DNA from: Vibrio diabolicus
GTDB taxonomy: Bacteria > Pseudomonadota > Gammaproteobacteria > Enterobacterales > Vibrionaceae
Direction: 5' to 3'
Assembly: GCA_001048675.1 (NCBI GenBank)
Contig: CCKK01000003.1
Span: 496,001-560,000, forward strand
Length of the DNA stretch: 64,000 bases
A program made the position numbers and the translations under genes. The notes beneath the pieces are model-generated. The model was not told the DNA's origin and ran no database searches. It saw nothing but the letters and a program-made list of their open reading frames with translations. The number at the start of each line of letters is the position of its first letter. The stretch's first letter is position 1. This document shows, one piece after another, positions 56,419 to 64,000 of the stretch.

Positions 56419-57063
56419 ATGATGTTGCATTTACGAATTGGCGCGCTACTACTCGCCACTTTTATATCCGCTGGCACCGCCGCGAAAGCCAACGAGTACT
56501 GGCAATTTGATAGTGACGATAACGGAATCACTATCTACTCTCGAGAGCATACCGGCGGTTTAGTTGAGATTCGTGCTCGGATGTTCACACCCACCAGCTA
56601 TGGCGCATTTTTAACGCTATTAGAAGATAGTGACAATATCCCGAACTGGATTGACAATGCCAGTCATAGCCGGGTTTTAAATCAAATATCAGCCACCGAA
56701 AACATCGTTTATACCCGATTTACGGCGCCATGGCCTGCAAAAAATCGTGATATGCTCACCTACTCTAAATATTGGGTCGATGAACTTGGGTTCACGATAA
56801 AAATCAAAAGCGCACCAGACTCATATCTTGCTGAACAAAAGGGCTATGTTCGCATTCGTTCGGTTGATGCAACTTGGGAATTACAAAAGCTCACTAATGG
56901 CACGACACTCATTGACTACAAAGCGTTTGCTGACCCCGGAGGCCTTTTGCCAAACTGGCTAATCAACAAACTATCAAAACAAAGTGCACGAGCAACATTT
57001 AGTAACCTAAGAAAAGAGTTACCAAAATATCAGCAATACTCCCATCCTCAGATAAAGGAGTAA
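56419..57063 (+). CDS. START-domain exported protein
   Basis: The product has about 214 residues with a signal peptide (LRIGALLLATFISAGTAAKA). The rest is a START-type lipid-binding fold: EYWQFDSDDNGITIYSREHT at the start, then RFTAPWPAKNRDMLTYSKYW. The ATG at 56419 has GGCGGG about seven bases upstream; a TTG at 56404 would add five residues. START domains bind hydrophobic ligands in a deep pocket. Location is probably periplasmic. The ligand is unknown. Confidence 0.82.
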   Translation: MMLHLRIGALLLATFISAGTAAKANEYWQFDSDDNGITIYSREHTGGLVEIRARMFTPTSYGAFLTLLEDSDNIPNWIDNASHSRVLNQISATENIVYTRFTAPWPAKNRDMLTYSKYWVDELGFTIKIKSAPDSYLAEQKGYVRIRSVDATWELQKLTNGTTLIDYKAFADPGGLLPNWLINKLSKQSARATFSNLRKELPKYQQYSHPQIKE

Positions 57064-57079
57064 ACTTCACGTTTGCTCT

Positions 57080-57289
57080 TTAATTACGATTACGGTGTTT
57101 GAAAAAAGTGCCCACAAAAGAGGCGAAGGCTAACCCTAAAAAGAGCCAAAACAAAGGGATAAACCCAAATGACTCTACTAATAAGCCATTTTCATCTACG
57201 TAAGAGCCCTGAGCGTGGTACGCAATTAAACATGTCACACCGCTCAAAAATAAAACTACGCTCAGTTTATATTTACGAATAAACCCCAT
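57080..57289 (-). CDS. DUF3955 small membrane protein
   Basis: The product has 69 residues with two membrane helices (VVLFLSGVTCLIAY and IPLFWLFLGLAFASFVGTFF) and the loop GSYVDENGLLVESFG, typical of DUF3955 proteins. The function of the family is unknown. It is convergent with the START gene, 17 bases away. Confidence 0.75.
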   Translation of the reverse strand: MGFIRKYKLSVVLFLSGVTCLIAYHAQGSYVDENGLLVESFGFIPLFWLFLGLAFASFVGTFFKHRNRN

Positions 57290-57793
57290 CTAAACCTCAA
57301 GCAATCAATTGATATGTCTTCGACATATTGCCACCGTATATAGTTCACTCAAAAAACATATTGTCTCTATGTTTGCTCCAATCTTTATTAGAGGCCTTTA
57401 GCCAGAGATAAGATAAAAACCCAAACAAAAAGAATAAAAAGTCAAATTGAACTCAAAATATTATATGCATTCTCAGAACTATCTTGACCTTTTTTCTCAC
57501 ATATACAGTGTAATTGTTATCATTTTGTTTGCTCAATGCTGCCAAAAATCGTTCACACCTCTCCCAAGATAATTAGTGTTCTAAATATTTTTATTACTCT
57601 ATACAAAAACGAATCAAACAACAAAAGACCTTTAAAATCAAAACTTAAGATTCAGAAATCAATTGTAAAACAATAATAGAAACGAGTTGACCTCTTCATT
57701 TCTTTCGCTTTTTTAATTGAACGTCTAATCAAGTTAACGCACAATGCCATCGACAACTCACATAATAAATCATGAAAAAAAGGAAGTGTCTTC
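57290..57793. other. AT-rich intergenic region before the metallohydrolase gene
   Basis: About 500 bases, very AT-rich. AATGATAACAATTAC on the minus strand (about 57510-57525) resembles part of a Fur box, but the match is incomplete. No RNA gene was recognised. Confidence 0.35.
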
Positions 57794-60040
57794 ATGCATA
57801 ATTTTTCAAAAAGTGCAGTGGCAACTTTAATCTCTGGCCTTTTGCTTGGAACTTCAGCGAATGCGGGAGTGAGTATCACACAAGGAAAGACCACGATCCC
57901 CGATGGCGAAGCTACACACGCTCAAGACATTACCGTTCAAAACGAACATGTCGCCTTCGCTCTCGCTGTTGAATCCGCACCACCATGGGGCGTACCGCGA
58001 GGAACATTGGTCGATTTGGCAGCAGTAAAGAATGGCAAAGTAGACCTTGACCGGGTTGCCTTTGCTGACTTCATTCCTAACAGCTGGTCCGCATGGCCGA
58101 ATGATCGCAAATCCATTGAAATTATCGAAGACAGCGACAATAAAGCGGTCATTAAAGTGAGCCGCAACTTCGATAACGTTGATATCACAACATGGTATAC
58201 ACTCGCTTCTGGATCTGACTCAATTGCGCTTAAAACGGTCATGACCAACCAAGGTAAAAAAGATCTCGCGTTAGAATCAGGGCACACCATTTGGCCAGAC
58301 ACTGGCTACCAATTTGCCGTGCCGGGATTGGAAGGGAAAGAAGAATCCATGGCCGACAATGCCCTCGCCGATCGCATGGTCGCTTATGATCGAGACTGGG
58401 CCTTTGCACTTCATGCTCCTTATTTTGATCGCGTCAAATACAATGGTCGTGATATGTACCTAGGGCATACCTTGAAAGCAGGTGAAAGCCGCACTTTCCA
58501 ATCCCGATTACAAGTGGTTCCAAATGGAGACATGGCCCCCATTGTCAAGGCAGAAGCTGACCGACTAGGACAAGCGACAGGCACCATCAACGGCCAATTA
58601 CGCGCAGATAATGGTCGTGTTCCTGAAGATGCTATCGTGATGATCGAAAAAGAAGGACAACCCTATGCCTGGACATTGGCCAAAGATGGCCAGTACAGCA
58701 TGGCGCTGCCTGAGGGTGAGTACCAAATCTACGGCACAGCGACTGGTCACGCAAACAGCGAGCTGCAATCGATTCAAGTGGCGAGAAATAGCGAGCAAAC
58801 ACTCGATTTTACGTCTCTAAAACGCCCAGCAACTCTCTCACTTCAAGTTGAAGAGGCAACATCAGGTCTGGCCAAAGATGCGAGAATCACCATCCTTGAA
58901 GGTCAAGCGCCACCGGTTGAATTTTTGGGTAAACGCACCTTCTTTACCGATCTGCTGCCTGCAGGTCATGCGGAGCTAAAACTGGCACCCGGTCAATACA
59001 AATTAGGTATCAACTCTGGTGGAGGCTTTACAGCTAAAACCCAAACATTAGACGTAACCCTAACGTCAGGTAAAACGACGAAGCAACGAGTAGAAGTGCC
59101 TCAAGTGACGTTTCCTAACCGTCAGCATTGGTATGGCGCAGATTTACACCATCATGGCAACGTGTTGGAAGGCGTTACTCCGCCAGAAATTGTTGTGCGC
59201 GCTCAATTGGCAACGGATCTTGATCTGACTTTCATTAGCGATCATGACTCAACCATTAACCACCAGAAGTTTGCAGAACTATCTGCGAAACGTGGCGTGC
59301 CTTTTATTCCGTCGATCGAAGTTTCGCCATCATGGGGACATATGAATCCATTTCCTATCGATAATGGCGCCGAGCTAAAGGTCGATCCTGGCACTGCTGA
59401 CGTTCACACGTTACTTAACGCCGTACATGAGATGGGGGCTGAAGTCGTACCGATGAACCATCCATACAACGATTATGGCTACTTTACGAATATCGCTAAA
59501 AATGCAGTCCCTGGTGGTAAAACGGATCGCTTCGACCTTATGGAGCTTAATACGCGCGTAGACAATGAACCAACGTTGAAGAAAGCGCATAAACTCTGGG
59601 ACCTGGGTGAAGCAATGTACTTTACAGCGGGAACCGACACCCACGATGCGTGGAACCAACTCACGGGGCAGATTCGAATGATGGCAAGAGTCGATGGAGA
59701 GCTAACGCCGTCGAAGTTTGCGCAAGCACTTAAAGCCGGCCATGGCTACGCAACACAAGGCCCTATTCTTTATCCGCAAAACATTATGTTTGGTGAAACA
59801 GCAACAGCTGGCGATACGTGGGATATCCACGTCGTTGCAGCCGATGGTCTAAAAGAAATTCGATTGATCGGTAAAGGCGGCAAAGTGCTGAATACCCTGA
59901 CGATTAACCCGAAAGTTGATACTCAACGCATAGAGCTGTCGCTACCTATACCTAGCGATGCAGAGGGATGGATAAGTTTAGAAGTCGAAGATAAAGACGG
60001 CAGCACGGCCTGGAGTAACCCTGTTTGGTTGCAGTCATAG
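57794..60040 (+). CDS. Exported CehA/McbA-family metallohydrolase (PHP domain)
   Basis: The product has 748 residues with a signal peptide (AVATLISGLLLGTSANA); AAGGAAG precedes the ATG. The N-terminal half is beta-rich, with two carboxypeptidase-regulatory-like repeats (GTINGQLRADNGRVPEDAIV; TLSLQVEEATSGLAKDARIT). The C-terminal PHP domain (about 450-700) has the metal-binding motifs YGADLHHHGN, LTFISDHDST, VPMNHPYNDY and GTDTHDAW. Known relatives hydrolyse carbamates or phosphoesters; the substrate here is unknown. It should act in the periplasm or outside the cell. Confidence 0.82.
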   Translation: MHNFSKSAVATLISGLLLGTSANAGVSITQGKTTIPDGEATHAQDITVQNEHVAFALAVESAPPWGVPRGTLVDLAAVKNGKVDLDRVAFADFIPNSWSAWPNDRKSIEIIEDSDNKAVIKVSRNFDNVDITTWYTLASGSDSIALKTVMTNQGKKDLALESGHTIWPDTGYQFAVPGLEGKEESMADNALADRMVAYDRDWAFALHAPYFDRVKYNGRDMYLGHTLKAGESRTFQSRLQVVPNGDMAPIVKAEADRLGQATGTINGQLRADNGRVPEDAIVMIEKEGQPYAWTLAKDGQYSMALPEGEYQIYGTATGHANSELQSIQVARNSEQTLDFTSLKRPATLSLQVEEATSGLAKDARITILEGQAPPVEFLGKRTFFTDLLPAGHAELKLAPGQYKLGINSGGGFTAKTQTLDVTLTSGKTTKQRVEVPQVTFPNRQHWYGADLHHHGNVLEGVTPPEIVVRAQLATDLDLTFISDHDSTINHQKFAELSAKRGVPFIPSIEVSPSWGHMNPFPIDNGAELKVDPGTADVHTLLNAVHEMGAEVVPMNHPYNDYGYFTNIAKNAVPGGKTDRFDLMELNTRVDNEPTLKKAHKLWDLGEAMYFTAGTDTHDAWNQLTGQIRMMARVDGELTPSKFAQALKAGHGYATQGPILYPQNIMFGETATAGDTWDIHVVAADGLKEIRLIGKGGKVLNTLTINPKVDTQRIELSLPIPSDAEGWISLEVEDKDGSTAWSNPVWLQS

Positions 60041-60089
60041 TCTTGATGAATGTCCGACTCGATGGTAAACAAACCTGAGTTCGACGATG

Positions 60090-60120
60090 AAATAAAGGCG
60101 GCACAGTGCCGCCTTTTTCT
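60090..60120 (+). terminator. Terminator after the metallohydrolase gene
   Basis: AAAGGCGGCAC/GTGCCGCCTTTTTCT is a perfect stem with a T-run. It may also serve the convergent gene that follows. Confidence 0.9.
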
Positions 60121-60130
60121 ACTCGATGTT

Positions 60131-61867
60131 TTACTGCTGTGCAACCGTCACGGGTTTGGTCGCACCACGGTAATCAAACTCAAAACCAATACCTTGATCT
60201 GTTACATCCATCGTCATACCACCAACAAGCTCACCTTGTAAGCTTTTCATAACATCATCAGGTAACGGCTCACCAGTCACGGCTGACGCACTTTCCAACA
60301 CTTCCAAAATGCGTTCTGAATCGAAGTCAAAACTGAACAAGCCATTTGGAGAAAGTGGTTGTGCCATCACTTCTTTGCTCGCGTCTTCGGCATTCTCACC
60401 ACTGTAGAGCGTAAAATGGTTTTCGTTTAAGCGAGCAAACACATCTATCTTCAAGCCTGTATGCATTTCGAGCAGGTCACTGACATTAACTGGCTGGTTA
60501 TCCGGCTGAATTTGTAATTGAGCAAGTTCAGGGACAAACATTTGCGCGGTTTGAATCAGCATCATTGGATCATTGGCAGATAGAGACAACATACCATCTA
60601 GCTGGCTAAATACTTCACCGTGCTGAGCATTAGTGTCAACGTGGATATCAAACATTTGCAGGCTTAATCCTTTGAGGCCGTTAACCATGCCGGAGCCCAT
60701 GCTCACAGCTGCGGCTGGGTTTTGGCCACCCATCTCTTGCTGCATTTGTGTCAATAAAGAACATTGGTACTGAGGCTGAGTCAAGTCGCTCCAAATCTGA
60801 CCAATCGATGGCGCTAGCGTATTAATGTCTAAACCAAGCGCCATGCTAAAGAAGCTCTTATCATTGTTCGATTCTGCCAAAACGCCACGAATCGACTTAA
60901 GCGCATCTAGAATCACTTTATTTTTCGATTCAACAACAAAAGCACCTTTAATGAATGCCTGCTCGCCTTTCAACTTGTATTCCGCAAATGCGACGGATTG
61001 AGGCCAGTTTTCTGCAACTTGAGTAAGTTCAGTATGACAGGCTGGTGAGCGCATCTCCTGAATAGTCGGCTCAGGGTCAACGGCATCCAGCATGCTGACT
61101 TGACGCGCAAAGATATTGCCATCTTTCGTCGTCAAACCTTTAACCAATTCACGGTGATCAAAGTAACCGAAAGAGTTATTGTTTTCGCCGTATTTAGCCT
61201 GCAACGCCGCTAGGCGTCCACTCTCCGCAATGTTTTGACTTGGTGACTCAAGTCCCAATGCCATTTTAAGCGGGTTTTGAACACCCAGTTGCGGAATATC
61301 AACCGTTAGCGTAAGCACGTTGTCAACCACGGCAACAACCAAGCCAATGCCATCTTGCGGGTCAACCGAATCTGTCATCTCGTAACGACGAAACTCCACT
61401 TCACCAAGTTTAACCAGCTCGTGCTTAGCACCGCTCATCTGCTCTTCGTGATCCAATGTTTTCCATAACGCGGCAGGGTCTTCAATCTTCAATTTGTACA
61501 CTGGTACCATACCGATTGTGTACAACACAGGGTTAATATTTTCTCCGGTACCTAAGTAGGCTTTTAACGTTTCTGGCGATGCAGCGCTCTCCAGATATCC
61601 ATCAAACAAGTTAACGGCAAACTGTTGCTGTGGAGAAAGTGGTTCATCGGCAAAAAGTTCAGCAATCGAGCCTTGGTTAGCCGTGCCAAATGCATTCATG
61701 TATTTATAATGATTAAAAGGTTCCGTCTGATACGTCACCATAAGCGAATCCGCAGGAACTTGCGAAAGTAGTGAGCCTGAATCACTCGAGGTAGTATTAT
61801 TTTGGTACAGGTAGCCAGCGCCCCCTGCAGCTGCGACCACTGCTGTAGCCAATAGTAGTTTTTTCAC
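60131..61867 (-). CDS. Large hypothetical envelope protein (DUF3352-like)
   Basis: The product has about 578 residues from the GTG at 61867, chosen because GGAG precedes it and it yields a normal exported start (MKKLLLATAVVAAAGGAGYL). An ATG at 61885 would add six residues. After the N-terminal anchor, the sequence SLLSQVPADSLMVTYQTEPF and a later GMVPVYKLKIEDP resemble the DUF3352 layout. There are no catalytic motifs. Two cysteines (SPACHTEL and QYQCSLL) may form a disulfide. Function unknown; single-gene unit. Confidence 0.75.
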   Translation of the reverse strand: MKKLLLATAVVAAAGGAGYLYQNNTTSSDSGSLLSQVPADSLMVTYQTEPFNHYKYMNAFGTANQGSIAELFADEPLSPQQQFAVNLFDGYLESAASPETLKAYLGTGENINPVLYTIGMVPVYKLKIEDPAALWKTLDHEEQMSGAKHELVKLGEVEFRRYEMTDSVDPQDGIGLVVAVVDNVLTLTVDIPQLGVQNPLKMALGLESPSQNIAESGRLAALQAKYGENNNSFGYFDHRELVKGLTTKDGNIFARQVSMLDAVDPEPTIQEMRSPACHTELTQVAENWPQSVAFAEYKLKGEQAFIKGAFVVESKNKVILDALKSIRGVLAESNNDKSFFSMALGLDINTLAPSIGQIWSDLTQPQYQCSLLTQMQQEMGGQNPAAAVSMGSGMVNGLKGLSLQMFDIHVDTNAQHGEVFSQLDGMLSLSANDPMMLIQTAQMFVPELAQLQIQPDNQPVNVSDLLEMHTGLKIDVFARLNENHFTLYSGENAEDASKEVMAQPLSPNGLFSFDFDSERILEVLESASAVTGEPLPDDVMKSLQGELVGGMTMDVTDQGIGFEFDYRGATKPVTVAQQ

Positions 61868-62313
61868 GACCAACTCCGTTGTCATAGTTATGTGTTCCTA
61901 AGCGAAATATCACGCTTAGGTTTAAAGCCTTTGAATAGCACTTTTATATCGACCGCTATCATAAACAAGTTATCGATATAATGAATGTCGGTTTGATAAA
62001 TTATCCAACATTTATAAGGTAAACCGTGAAGTAAGTTGAATTGCGTGAGGATGCTATTGGCAATATTCACAATCTAATTTCTCGGATAACCACCTTATAA
62101 ATCAAAATCTTCAGTTCAATAAAGCGATTTGGAGTAACTACGACCAAAAGCACTAGGATATTAAATCTTTATTGAGTCTTTTATCTAATATCTGAAAACG
62201 CCTCACGGCCTGACACTTCTTTCCAATTTGCCTCTAGCGGTCCCCGTTCGTTTTCCTTACATTCCCATTAACTCAGTGACGAGACGTATACCAGATACGA
62301 GCAGTAGAAGACG
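61868..62313. other. Divergent intergenic region before the M23 peptidase gene
   Basis: About 445 bases of mostly AT-rich DNA between divergent genes. I see no RNA gene, operator or repeat I can name. Confidence 0.4.
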
Positions 62314-63267
62314 ATGAAAGACCAGTTGACGATCTCTATATCAACCATCAATGGCTCCAGACATTGGTACTTCAGTAAAAGGATGCAACGCAATCTAAAA
62401 ACGTTTTTATGCTTTTTTGTCATTGCTCTGGCCGCAACCGCGATCTTAATTCATCACTTGTACACTCGCGTCGATAATGCCGCGTTAAAACAAGCTGAAT
62501 TGACAGAACATTCGCGCACTATGGGTGAAGAGCTCAGCACACTGAAAGCATTAAAATCCGAGCTGGAAAGTGATCTCTCAGAGCGAGAAGAGCGAGTACA
62601 ACTTGTTTCGGAGCGTTTGGGAGAGTTAGAGAAAGTCCTTGGAGTTGGAGAACATACTACCACGGATAATTTGGATGCCCGACTTGATGCGGCGGCGATT
62701 ACGTCGAACGTTCGCATGGTGTTGTTAAACCAAATACCAAGCGGGTCTCCGGTCGGTAAAGCGCGGCTCTCTTCTCGCTTCGGTAAGCGCATTCATCCGG
62801 TGACAAAAGTCGCTAAGATGCATCGCGGGCTCGATTTTGCCGTGAATACCGGTACTAAGGTTTATGCCCCAGCAGATGGGGTTGTGGAAGTCACCCGCCG
62901 CAGCAATAAAGGCTCTGGTAACTTCCTCAGGCTGCAACATTCTTTCGGTTTTTCGAGTTCTTATTCGCACTTGAAAAAGTTCAAAGTAAAAAGTGGTCAG
63001 TTCGTCAAAAAAGGGCAACTGATTGCAATTTCCGGCAACAGTGGGCTCTCTTCTGGCCCTCACCTTCACTACGAGGTGCGTTTTGTTGGGCGAGCACTGA
63101 ATCCGAAGCCATTTGTCGATTGGAGCCTCAATGATTTCGAAGACATTTTTACTAAGGAGCGAAGAATACGATGGGAATCTTTAATCAAAACCGTGGAACA
63201 ACGAGTAGCTCAGCAGCTTCAACTCTCATCGCCAAAGGCTGTGCTGTTAGCGGAGAACTCAAAGTAG
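62314..63267 (+). CDS. Membrane-anchored M23 peptidoglycan endopeptidase
   Basis: The product has 317 residues. One membrane helix (FLCFFVIALAATAILIHHLY, about 31-50) and a coiled coil (about 55-110) precede a LytM/M23 domain. Zinc and catalytic motifs are complete: MHRGLDFAV (HxxxD) and GPHLHYEVRF (HxH), with YSHL between. It should cut peptide crosslinks in the periplasm. Its 3' end overlaps the bactofilin gene by 97 bases in another frame. The pairing with a bactofilin recalls Csd1-CcmA of Helicobacter, where the two control cell shape. Confidence 0.9.
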   Translation: MKDQLTISISTINGSRHWYFSKRMQRNLKTFLCFFVIALAATAILIHHLYTRVDNAALKQAELTEHSRTMGEELSTLKALKSELESDLSEREERVQLVSERLGELEKVLGVGEHTTTDNLDARLDAAAITSNVRMVLLNQIPSGSPVGKARLSSRFGKRIHPVTKVAKMHRGLDFAVNTGTKVYAPADGVVEVTRRSNKGSGNFLRLQHSFGFSSSYSHLKKFKVKSGQFVKKGQLIAISGNSGLSSGPHLHYEVRFVGRALNPKPFVDWSLNDFEDIFTKERRIRWESLIKTVEQRVAQQLQLSSPKAVLLAENSK

Positions 63268-63623
63268 AAAACGATGTCCAAATTGATGGCATCGTCGATG
63301 GTCAAATTAATGTAGAAGGCACTCTCGTCGTTGCAGAAAGCGGCCGAGTAAACGGTGAGATCTACGCTAAGCAACTGATCATCAATGGTATGATGGATGG
63401 TAACTGTCACGCAGAACACATTCAAGTACTTGCCAAGGGACGTGTAAGTGGGAGGATCTGGAGTAATAACCTCAGCATCGAACCGGGTGGTAAATTCTTT
63501 GGTGAGGCGGCCGAATTACCTGAAAAAGAAGTGGTGACACTGAAAGGAAAGGCTCAAGAAAACGCCAGCACGAAAGAAAACAATACCAACAATGAAAAGC
63601 GACCTGCGCGTAAATCAGCATAA
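63171..63623 (+). CDS. Bactofilin
   Basis: Bactofilins form nucleotide-free cytoskeletal filaments that place cell-wall enzymes. The 150-residue product has the DUF583 beta-helix (TLIAKGCAVSGELKVENDVQ, then IDGIVDGQINVEGTLVVAES), with regular Gly-turn repeats to about residue 110, and a Lys-rich disordered tail. AAGGAG lies 11 bases before the ATG. The start is inside the M23 gene, so the two are translated from one mRNA. A terminator follows. Confidence 0.9.
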   Translation: MGIFNQNRGTTSSSAASTLIAKGCAVSGELKVENDVQIDGIVDGQINVEGTLVVAESGRVNGEIYAKQLIINGMMDGNCHAEHIQVLAKGRVSGRIWSNNLSIEPGGKFFGEAAELPEKEVVTLKGKAQENASTKENNTNNEKRPARKSA

Positions 63624-63644
63624 ACTCTTTGGTTAAAGTGCATA

Positions 63645-63676
63645 AAAAAGAACGGCTTTCACGCCGTCTTTTTTAT
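63645..63676 (+). terminator. Terminator of the M23-bactofilin unit
   Basis: ACGGC-TTTCAC-GCCGT followed by six T residues on the plus strand. A-rich DNA on the other side gives a T-run on the minus strand, so it can serve the convergent M16 gene too. Confidence 0.85.
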
Positions 63677-63712
63677 TACTAGAGACACGAGCTTCGTCAG
63701 AAGCTACAGTGA

Positions 63713-64000
63713 TTATTCGGCCGGATTTAAAATCATCACCGAGCGCTTTGCTTGTGGACCAAAAGCCGCTTTCGCATGCGCTTTCACGTCTTCTAATGTC
63801 ACACTCTTAGCCGCTTTCTCAACGTCAAGTAACACATCGACGCCGTAATCATGCACCAAGTAGCGTGTATACGACCATGCGCGCTGAGCAGGGTTATCAT
63901 CTAATCCTTGCATCGCTACCGCCAATTGCTTCGCTGCCGTATCCACTTCTTTTTGCGTGATGTTCGAAGCTAGGTCATCAAACATTTTGCCTAACTTGCT
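63713..64000 (-). CDS. M16-family zinc peptidase, C-terminal end (partial)
   Basis: Only the last 95 residues are in the window; the open frame runs off the right edge (SKLGK before the internal Met). The segment (RAWSYTRYLVHDYGVDVLLD, then VTLEDVKAHAKAAFGPQAKR) matches the C-terminal helical part of insulinase-like M16 peptidases, which ends in a short MILNPAE-type tail. The catalytic HxxEH motif would lie outside the window, so activity cannot be judged. Confidence 0.75.
   Translation of the reverse strand, partial: SKLGKMFDDLASNITQKEVDTAAKQLAVAMQGLDDNPAQRAWSYTRYLVHDYGVDVLLDVEKAAKSVTLEDVKAHAKAAFGPQAKRSVMILNPAE

Noticed and set aside
57505..57530. Fur box upstream of the metallohydrolase gene
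   Set aside because: Only about half of the 19-base consensus matches, and the region is AT-rich, so a chance match is likely.
1..64000. CRISPR array, prophage, integron or genomic island
   Set aside because: No spaced direct repeats, integrase, transposase or phage structural genes were seen. The gene content is typical vibrio metabolism and envelope functions.

Overview
The window looks like a piece of the second chromosome of a Vibrio, probably of the Harveyi clade. I base this on protein content and gene order, not on a database search: a malP-malQ-glgB block divergent from malT, a lamB-malM block divergent from glgX, a DUF368 gene beside a Qrr-type small RNA, speF-potE, pdxY and sstT. 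No rRNA, tRNA, CRISPR array, insertion sequence or prophage was seen.

Layout. 0.1-5.4 kb: a lipoprotein gene, then an export-only capsule set wza-wzb-wzc without glycosyltransferases. 5.8-9.2 kb: a DUF1835-type protein, a DAACS-family symporter and a DUF1232 protein. 9.4-11.7 kb: a minus-strand operon yjiH-like, yjiG-like, M20 peptidase. 12.1-13.3 kb: a small membrane protein and a DsbA/ScsC-like thiol oxidoreductase. 13.3-27.1 kb: first alpha-glucan block (malS, mtgA, glgB, malQ, malP, and divergent malT). 27.2-27.45 kb: a minus-strand Qrr sRNA with a sigma-54 promoter and a LuxO-type operator. 27.6-34.3 kb: DUF368 lipid-carrier translocase, a Sco1 group with an orphan PTS EIIB domain, an rsgA paralogue behind a structured leader, sstT, pdxY and an orphan AbrB-type regulator. 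34.5-38.9 kb: potE, speF and an HTH/zinc-ribbon protein. 39.4-54.4 kb: a Sel1-repeat protein, then the second alpha-glucan block (lipoprotein pullulanase, secreted endonuclease, lipoprotein amylase, a small lipoprotein with a probable starch-binding fold, malM, lamB, glgX). 54.5-64 kb: a serine-recombinase-like protein overlapping an MFS exporter, a START protein, a CehA/McBA-type metallohydrolase, a large envelope protein, an M23 peptidase overlapping a bactofilin, and the 3' end of an M16 peptidase.

The two glucan blocks form one system. Surface lipoproteins (pullulanase, amylase and perhaps the starch-binding lipoprotein) cut starch or glycogen outside the cell. LamB, with MalM, carries maltodextrins into the periplasm, where MalS trims them. 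MalQ, MalP, GlgX and GlgB process them in the cytoplasm. MalT would control the set: GGGGA(T/G)GAGG-like boxes lie upstream of pullulanase, between lamB and glgX, and upstream of malP, with CRP-like sites in the malP-malT gap.

Most unusual observations: (1) a 5' leader before rsgA with a 14-codon peptide whose last codons form one arm of a long-range stem that competes with another pairing; (2) three genes (wzb, malS, and possibly the DUF1835 gene) whose frames are rejoined by removing one A from an A-run, which suggests sequencing error or real slippage; (3) a recombinase-like protein that keeps the catalytic serine but lacks two active-site residues and is coupled to an efflux gene; (4) a small lipoprotein whose only module matches the pullulanase C-terminal repeats.
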